The notes under the pieces were generated by a model. The model saw nothing but the letters and a program-made list of their open reading frames with translations. It ran no database searches and was not told the DNA's origin. Position numbers and translations under genes: made by a program. Positions 34,476-36,105 of a DNA stretch of 36,105 nt are shown here, one piece after another; position 1 is the stretch's first letter; each line of letters begins with the position of its first letter. Origin of the DNA: Caryophanales bacterium UBA4856 (lineage in GTDB: Bacteria; Bacillota_I; Bacilli_A; RFN20; CAG-288); the NCBI GenBank assembly GCA_002399765.1, contig DHEG01000003.1, positions 17,930 to 54,034 of the forward strand, in the 5' to 3' direction.

Positions 34476-34844
34476 CTACTTGACTTCGACGGTAGCGGAA
34501 GCAGCCTCGAGCTTCTTCTTGATCTCGTCAGCTTCGGTGGGAGAAACCTTCTCCTTGATCTTGGAAGGTACGACATCGACGAGCTTCTTGGCATCCATCA
34601 AGCCCAAGCCAGTGATGGCCTGAACAGCCTTGATGACGGCGACCTTGGAACCGGTGAAGCCAGTCAAAGTGACGGTGACCTCGCTGGGTCCTTCGGCCTT
34701 GGCAGCGGCGGCGGGGGCAGCGGCGACAGCCGCGGCGGCCTTGACGCCGAACTCAGTCTCGATGGCCTTTACCAAATCGAAGAGCTCGACTACGGTGTAC
34801 TCCTTCAAAGAGGCGATAATGTCTTCCTTGCTAACTTTTGCCAT
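34476..34844 (-). CDS. rplL: Ribosomal protein bL12 (L7/L12)
   Basis: This 122-residue stalk protein recruits translation factors to the ribosome. The N-terminal dimerisation helices ([20 protein letters not shown]) are followed by an Ala-rich hinge (about residues 36-50), then the globular domain with [20 protein letters not shown] and [13 protein letters not shown]. Length and layout are standard. GGAGG lies 13 bases before the ATG. It follows rplJ by 34 bases. Confidence 0.98.
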   Translation of the reverse strand: MAKVSKEDIIASLKEYTVVELFDLVKAIETEFGVKAAAAVAAAPAAAAKAEGPSEVTVTLTGFTGSKVAVIKAVQAITGLGLMDAKKLVDVVPSKIKEKVSPTEADEIKKKLEAASATVEVK

Positions 34845-34878
34845 AATTATTGGTTTTCCTCCTGTGTGGCAACTACGA

Positions 34879-35439
34879 CTAAGCAGCCTTGGGGGCAGCG
34901 ACAGCCGCGGGTGCGGCAGGGGCTTCCTTCTGCTTCTTCTCGGCGATCAACTTCACATCGATGGCGAGATTGCGCATACCGGCTTCCAAAACCGAAAGCA
35001 GCATGGAGAGCAAGCCCTTCCTGCTTCCGGCAGCGCCGATCTCGGCCATGGACTTCGCATCCATGAAGGTGTGATCGATAAGACCACCCTTGATGACTGC
35101 GAACTTAGCGTTGTTGGCGCAGAAATCGCTCACGACCTTCAAAGCGGCGATAGGATCATCGCAGGTGATCAGGGCATTGGCCCCGACCAGGTACTTCTCC
35201 AGATCCTTGTCGTTCTCTTCGTCAAGAGCGCGCTTAACCAACGTGTTCTTCCTGATCTCCAAACCGGCCTTAACCGGCTTGTCATCGACCTTGACGTCAC
35301 GCAAAGCGCGACGCAATTGGGTCAAGGAAGCGACGTCGAGTCCCTGATAGGACATGACGATCACGCTGCTAGCGGTCTTGAGACGGTCAGCGAGTTCCGC
35401 AACTTCAGCCTTCTTGGCTTCAAGTGTCTTGGGATTCAC
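34879..35439 (-). CDS. rplJ: Ribosomal protein uL10
   Basis: This 186-residue protein anchors the bL12 dimers on the large subunit. It has the usual start ([20 protein letters not shown]), [10 protein letters not shown], and a C-terminal helix for bL12 binding with an Ala/Lys-rich end ([12 protein letters not shown]). It starts at a GTG (35437-35439) with GGGAGGTAAC eight bases upstream. The L10 leader lies just upstream and should mediate feedback control by the L10-L12 complex. Confidence 0.97.
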   Translation of the reverse strand: MNPKTLEAKKAEVAELADRLKTASSVIVMSYQGLDVASLTQLRRALRDVKVDDKPVKAGLEIRKNTLVKRALDEENDKDLEKYLVGANALITCDDPIAALKVVSDFCANNAKFAVIKGGLIDHTFMDAKSMAEIGAAGSRKGLLSMLLSVLEAGMRNLAIDVKLIAEKKQKEAPAAPAAVAAPKAA

Positions 35440-35509
35440 TTACTGTTACCTCCCGAATCCTTGTCGTATCTTCTCGTCTCATCCCGACTGCCTTTTTGGC
35501 AAACAACAT

Positions 35510-35580
35510 ACTCTTGGGACTGTGGCATGTGCCTCGGCAACCTTATTAAGCCTTTTAAGCCGTCGCTGTCTTAGGTACGC
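35510..35580 (-). ncRNA. Ribosomal protein L10 leader
   Basis: The rplA-rplJ spacer contains, on the minus strand, the conserved L10-leader core (35532-35571) with GGCTTAAAAGGCTTAATAAG and then GTTGCCGAGG, which form the kink-turn and loops bound by L10(L12)4 in Bacillota. A small TGCC-AAAAA-GGCA hairpin follows before the rplJ ribosome-binding site. Limits are approximate; a covariance-model search was not possible. Confidence 0.7.
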
Positions 35581-35613
35581 TGTTTATGCCAGAACTACTT
35601 CCGATCGCGGCAA

Positions 35614-36105
35614 TTACTTGCTGGCGACCGGATTGATCTTGATGGCGGGACCCATGGTGGTAGAGACTGAGATGTCCTGAATGTAGGTGCCCTTCACCGA
35701 AGCGGGCTTTACCTGGTTCACCAGGTTGATGATGGAATGGATGTTGTCGGCGAGATCCTTGTCGGAGAAGGAGACCTTCCCAATCGGGAGCTGGATGTTT
35801 CCATCCTTGTCGGTACGGTATTCGACCTTACCGTTCTTGATCTCCTTTATGGCTTCGCCGATGTTCATGGTAACGGTGCCGGTCTTGGGGTTAGGCATCA
35901 AACCCTTGGGTCCGAGCACACGGCCAAGACGTCCTATCTGGCCCATCATGTCCGGAGTGGCGACTATTACGTCGAATCCGAACCAGTTCTCCTTCTGGAT
36001 CTTCTCCAGGTAGTCGACATCACCCACGAAATCGGCCCCAGCCGCCTTGGCATCAGCCTGCTTGGTCCTGGTCAAGGCCAAGATCTTCTTGGTCCTGCCA
36101 TTGCC
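35614..36105 (-). CDS. rplA: Ribosomal protein uL1, 5' end outside window
   Basis: The frame enters from the right edge (first residues GNGRTKKILALTRTKQA) and ends at 35614, giving about 163 of the usual 230 residues. Family landmarks are AAGADFVGDVDYLEKIQ, FDVIVATPDMMGQIGRLGRV, LGPKGLMPNPKTGTVT and GKVEYRTDKDGNIQLPIG. uL1 binds 23S rRNA at the mobile stalk and represses its own operon. An apparent start at 36081 is internal. It is followed by the L10 leader. Confidence 0.97.
   Translation of the reverse strand, partial: GNGRTKKILALTRTKQADAKAAGADFVGDVDYLEKIQKENWFGFDVIVATPDMMGQIGRLGRVLGPKGLMPNPKTGTVTMNIGEAIKEIKNGKVEYRTDKDGNIQLPIGKVSFSDKDLADNIHSIINLVNQVKPASVKGTYIQDISVSTTMGPAIKINPVASK

Overview
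The window looks like a chromosome segment of a Gram-positive, Mollicutes-related member of the Bacillota (Bacilli/Erysipelotrichia-type). The support is Firmicutes-type ComFA/ComFC, DegV, YqeY, a YutG-like PgpA, an AzgA-type purine permease, a lipobox lipoprotein, and a RpoB rifampicin site carrying the Mollicutes-type Asn. Base composition is fairly GC-rich for that group. The standard code is used: TGA is a stop, all Trp codons I read are TGG, and the one tRNA-Trp has a CCA anticodon. Nearly all genes are on the minus strand.

Layout. 1-2117: a truncated ABC transporter (ATPase fused to an FtsX-like permease), divergent from a serine-rich lipoprotein (2285-3406) and a DegV lipid-binding protein. 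4372-6009: a GH13 alpha-glucosidase, convergent with degV. 6016-7160: a decayed accessory patch with an AT-rich gene of unknown function, a bipartite hairpin, and a membrane/integrase chimera whose catalytic Tyr is replaced by His; it abuts the 3' end of tRNA-Trp. 7160-11173: tRNA-Trp, GNAT acetyltransferase, yqeY, an atypical mreB, and typA. 11354-17385: the least familiar block. It holds a 45-residue membrane peptide, a 1411-residue protein with four N-terminal membrane helices and a long repetitive Pro/aromatic tail, and a 462-residue protein that resembles an ABC ATPase stripped of its catalytic motifs. 17480-18963: HAD phosphatase and acyl-ACP thioesterase, translationally coupled. 18978-21431: pgpA, comFC, comFA. 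21533-26273: purine permease, lemA, and ftsH with an extra C-terminal domain. 26470-36105: rpoC, rpoB, rplL, rplJ with an L10 leader, and the 3' part of rplA, in the canonical order.

How it fits together: most of the window is housekeeping (transcription, ribosome, proteolysis, competence-type DNA uptake, phospholipid and fatty-acid metabolism, cell shape). The best candidate for an undescribed system is 11354-17385: a repeat-rich membrane-anchored putative scaffold with a coupled micropeptide, beside an ABC-fold pseudoenzyme. A second candidate is the decayed element at tRNA-Trp. All function statements are by-eye family recognition; no database search was run.
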